DNA of 23,065 nt from positions 1 to 23,065 of the forward strand of contig JAGLSH010000005.1 in assembly GCA_023135855.1 (NCBI GenBank). Direction: 5' to 3'. Made by a program: the position numbers and the translations under genes. Below, in pieces: positions 20,906-23,065 of this stretch (the stretch's first letter is position 1; each line of letters starts with the position of its first letter). Source of the DNA: Candidatus Omnitrophota bacterium (lineage in GTDB: Bacteria > Omnitrophota > Gorgyraeia > Duberdicusellales > 4484-171). Below the pieces are notes generated by a model, which saw only the letters and a program-made list of their open reading frames with translations, was not told the origin of the DNA and did no database searches.

Positions 20906-21871
20906 ATGATTAAAGAAATAGTAACACCTAAGCTAAAAAATCCAGTGTTTATTGCTGCTTGGCCAGGAATGGGAGAAGTGGCTTATCGGGCTGCTCTTTT
21001 TTTAAAAGAGGTTCTAAACTTCAAGGTTTTTGCTAAACTCCAAGCTTCGCAATTTTTTAAACCATCGGCAGTATCTGTAGAAAAAGGAGTTCTTGATATT
21101 CCTGAGATGCCAGCAGGATTTTTTTATTACTATAAAGGTAAAAAAACTCCGGATATAATTCTTTTTTTAGGTGAGGTTCAACCGCCATTAGAATATGCTC
21201 AACCATTATCTTTGATGATTGTTAACTTTATAAAAAAATATAAAGTAAGCCAAATCTTTACTTTTGCTGCTAAGCCTGAACCTATTGATCATAAGAATAA
21301 GTCCAAAGTGTGGGTGGCTGCGACCCATAAGGAGCTTTTGAAGCTTTTCAGTAAGTTTAATTTAAAAGTTTTAGAAGAAGGCCATATAAGCGGTCTTAAT
21401 GGAATTATCTTGGGCGTAGGGAAAAAGAAATCTATAAAAGGAGTATGTTTGTTAGGAGAGATTCCTTTTTATACTGTCCAAATCGAAAACCCTAAGGCAA
21501 CCAGAAGTATTTTAGAAGTAATGAGCAAGTATCTTGGAATAGATTTGAATCTTTCTTCAATAGCTTCTCGAAGTAAGTTTATTGAAGAGGAAATAGAGAA
21601 ACTAATAACTTATCTAAAAGGGGAAGTGCCTGCTCAAGGACATAGTCCTTTAAGCGAAGAGGATATTGATAAGATTAAGAAAGATTTAGCTGCCTACACA
21701 AAGCTACCTCAGTCAGCTCGCAAAGAAATAGAAAAACTTTTCAAAGGTGCTGGAAAAGACATGACTTTGGCCAATAAGCTAAAGAGTGAGCTTGATCGGT
21801 GGAATGTTTACAAAGAATACGAAGATAAGTTTTTAGATTTATTTAAGAAGAAAGGCAAAGAAACTCATTGA
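20906..21871 (+). CDS. PAC2-family protein (proteasome assembly chaperone 2-like)
   Basis: A 321-residue cytoplasmic protein. The N-terminal two thirds (about 1-215) follow the PAC2/DUF75 pattern: NPVFIAAWPGMGEVAYRAA at the start, PDIILFLGEVQPP, a strand-helix section ending TFAAKPEP, and HISGLNGIILGVG followed by CLLGEIPFYTVQIENPKAT. The last 100 residues are charged helices (SEEDIDKIKKDL, KSELDRWNVYKEYEDKFLDL). In eukaryotes and archaea this fold helps assemble proteasomes; many bacteria without proteasomes also have it, and its role there is unknown. No proteasome or Pup-system gene is in the window. There is no Shine-Dalgarno at ATG 20906. A small RNA gene lies upstream and the NADHX epimerase follows after 58 nt. 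Confidence 0.85.
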   Translation: MIKEIVTPKLKNPVFIAAWPGMGEVAYRAALFLKEVLNFKVFAKLQASQFFKPSAVSVEKGVLDIPEMPAGFFYYYKGKKTPDIILFLGEVQPPLEYAQPLSLMIVNFIKKYKVSQIFTFAAKPEPIDHKNKSKVWVAATHKELLKLFSKFNLKVLEEGHISGLNGIILGVGKKKSIKGVCLLGEIPFYTVQIENPKATRSILEVMSKYLGIDLNLSSIASRSKFIEEEIEKLITYLKGEVPAQGHSPLSEEDIDKIKKDLAAYTKLPQSARKEIEKLFKGAGKDMTLANKLKSELDRWNVYKEYEDKFLDLFKKKGKETH

Positions 21872-21929
21872 AGCTGTGCTTTCTTCTCTTCGCGACGAGT
21901 GAATAATCAATAAAAAAGGAAATCATTGG

Positions 21930-22604
21930 ATGAAGGGTTTATCGGTAAGTAAGTTACGAGAACTAGATGATATGGCCAAGGAAATCGGTTTGGATGAGAG
22001 AATACTTATTGAAAATGCTTCAAGTAATCTTTCTAAGGTAATCGATAAATTAAATTTAGGTAAAAAAGTGCTTGTTGTGGCAGGTCGAGGAAATAATGGC
22101 GCCGATGTCTTAAGTTGTGCTCGAAAACTTTTTTCTTCAGGATATGATGTAAGAATAGCTATTGTATCAGAAAAAGAATTAGGTTCAGAAGTTTTTTTTC
22201 AAAGAAAGGTTCTCGAGAAAATAGGTTGCCAAGTAGTTACTTTTAATAATAATACTTCTGAGATTAAAAAATTATTTGAGGATAGAGATTTTATCCTTGA
22301 AGGAATTTTAGGAATTGGGATAAAGGGTGAACTTAGCCATTTTTTGAAAGAAGTTATTAATCTTATAAATGAAAGCGGTAAAAGGGTGGTATCTTGTGAT
22401 ATACCTTCAGGTTTGTCTCCAGATCAAGGGATCGTTTTAGGTCAGGCGATTAAAGCTAATTATACAGTAAGTTTTATTGCTCCCAAGATAGGGTTTTACT
22501 TGAAGCAAGGTTTAGATTTGTGCGGCGAAATATTTATAGTTGATATAGGTATATCTCGTGATGTTTTAGAAGAATTAATAAAGAGAGAAAAGGGAAAAGA
22601 ATAA
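21930..22604 (+). CDS. nnrE: NAD(P)HX epimerase (YjeF N-terminal domain protein)
   Basis: A 224-residue enzyme that interconverts the R and S forms of hydrated NADH and NADPH so that they can be repaired by the NADHX dehydratase. Family motifs are the N-terminal SVSKLRELDDMA helix, GRGNNGADVLSCARKL (the usual NNGGDG with Ala for the second Gly; D59 retained), GILGIGIKGEL and CDIPSGLSPDQG near the C terminus. In many bacteria this domain is fused to the dehydratase (YjeF C-terminal domain); here it stands alone and no dehydratase gene is in view. ATG 21930 follows AAGGAAA (21917-21923). The stop TAA shares its last base with the ATG of the downstream pseudogene. Confidence 0.88.
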   Translation: MKGLSVSKLRELDDMAKEIGLDERILIENASSNLSKVIDKLNLGKKVLVVAGRGNNGADVLSCARKLFSSGYDVRIAIVSEKELGSEVFFQRKVLEKIGCQVVTFNNNTSEIKKLFEDRDFILEGILGIGIKGELSHFLKEVINLINESGKRVVSCDIPSGLSPDQGIVLGQAIKANYTVSFIAPKIGFYLKQGLDLCGEIFIVDIGISRDVLEELIKREKGKE

Positions 22605-23065
22605 TGAAGATAAGTTGGTTAGGGCATGCTTGTTTTTATTGGAGACCAATCAGGGAACTAAATTAATTACTGATTCTTATGAGTCTGGAGGACATGATGG
22701 GTGCAGTAGGCTATGATCCAGTCAATCTCGAAGCTGATATTATTACGGTTTCACATAACCATGCTGATCACAATAATATTAAAGATTTTAAAAATACTTT
22801 GGTTGTCAAAGAGGAAGGAAAAACCTTGATAAAGGATTTAGAGATTGAAGGTATACTTTCTTATCATGATAATGACAAGGGTAAGTTGCGTGGCGAGAAT
22901 ATAATTTTTACTATTTAGGCTGAAGGATTAAAAATTGTTCATTTTGGAGACTTAGGGATAAAAGATATTGCTTAGATGCCAGTAGGAGGCACCTTTACTA
23001 TTGATGCAGTTGAAGCAAGCCAGTTGATAAGAAAAGTTAACTCCAAGATCACCATTCCAATGCAT
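22604..23065 (+). pseudogene. Metallo-beta-lactamase-fold hydrolase, frameshifted and interrupted (3' end outside window)
   Basis: Pieces in two frames form one MBL-fold protein of the UlaG-like type. ATG 22604 gives MKISWLGHACF; near 22636 the frame changes to 1 (LLETNQGTKLITDSYESGG); near 22700 it returns to frame 2 (GAVGYDPVNLEADIITVSHNH). The metal-binding HNHADH is intact. TAG codons then interrupt the frame at 22916-22918 (after ENIIFTI, where Glu would be expected before AEGLKIVHFGDLG) and at 22975-22977, where the linker before MPVGGTFTIDAVEAS also looks shortened by a deletion. One missing T and one extra G explain the two shifts. A 79-residue open frame at 22679-22918 is only its middle part. 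The C-terminal stretch continues in frame to the window edge. Confidence 0.85.

Noticed and set aside
22679..22918. 79-residue frame as an independent small gene
   Set aside because: It is the middle fragment of the MBL-fold pseudogene; upstream and downstream parts of the same domain are in adjacent sequence.
1..23065. CRISPR arrays, insertion sequences, prophage or integrase genes
   Set aside because: No regularly spaced repeats, transposase or recombinase motifs, or terminal inverted repeats were seen on either strand.

Overview
The window is an AT-rich (about one third G+C by eye) bacterial chromosome segment in which every gene lies on the + strand and most junctions are tight or overlapping. 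Gene content points to an anaerobic bacterium: NAD-linked class 1B dihydroorotate dehydrogenase (PyrD/PyrK), a V-type rather than F-type ATPase in the Chlamydia/Bacteroides-like order with a DUF2764 gene, a PAC2-family protein and a type IV pilin. This suits Omnitrophota or a related PVC-neighbouring lineage, but that assignment is inference from gene content and style, not a database match.

Layout. (1) 1-2799: the end of an unidentified gene, then a pyrimidine operon pyrK - half-size TSUP transporter - pyrD - pyrF. (2) 2796-4340: a decaying type IV pilus/type II secretion locus. Only one pilin gene (3128-3508) is intact. Around it lie the C-terminal tail of a GspF/PilC protein, a frameshifted PilX/GspK-like minor pilin and the frameshifted, stop-interrupted end of a PilP/GspC-like protein. 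A long terminator-like hairpin is embedded in the minor-pilin coding sequence. (3) 4359-11404: a complete-looking V-ATPase operon E - DUF2764 - A - B - D - I - K. The K subunit keeps the residues that bind Na+ in the Enterococcus hirae enzyme. (4) 11462-11539: tRNA-Val(UAC), 27 nt ahead of thrS. (5) 11567-20627: thrS - infC - rpmI - rplT - [K+ uptake block: RCK-N protein, TrkA/KtrA, a 28-aa peptide, TrkH/KtrB, a membrane-anchored OB-fold-like protein] - pheS - pheT. The potassium block sits inside the widely conserved translation cluster, with overlapping junctions on both sides. ThrS lacks the TGS domain and PheT lacks the EMAP-like tRNA-binding domain. (6) 20672-20880: a free-standing structured small RNA gene with its own promoter and U-rich end, possibly 6S RNA. 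(7) 20906-22604: PAC2-family protein and NAD(P)HX epimerase. (8) 22604-end: a metallo-beta-lactamase-fold hydrolase pseudogene cut by the window edge.

How it fits together: the V-ATPase would either make ATP from, or maintain, an ion gradient (Na+ predicted), and the Trk/Ktr system would use membrane energy to import K+, which ribosomes need. Linking K+ uptake to IF3, L35, L20 and two aminoacyl-tRNA synthetases could coordinate translation capacity with cytoplasmic K+. All frameshifts and premature stops seen fall in dispensable genes (pilus and MBL genes), while essential genes are intact. That pattern suggests real gene decay rather than uniformly poor sequence.
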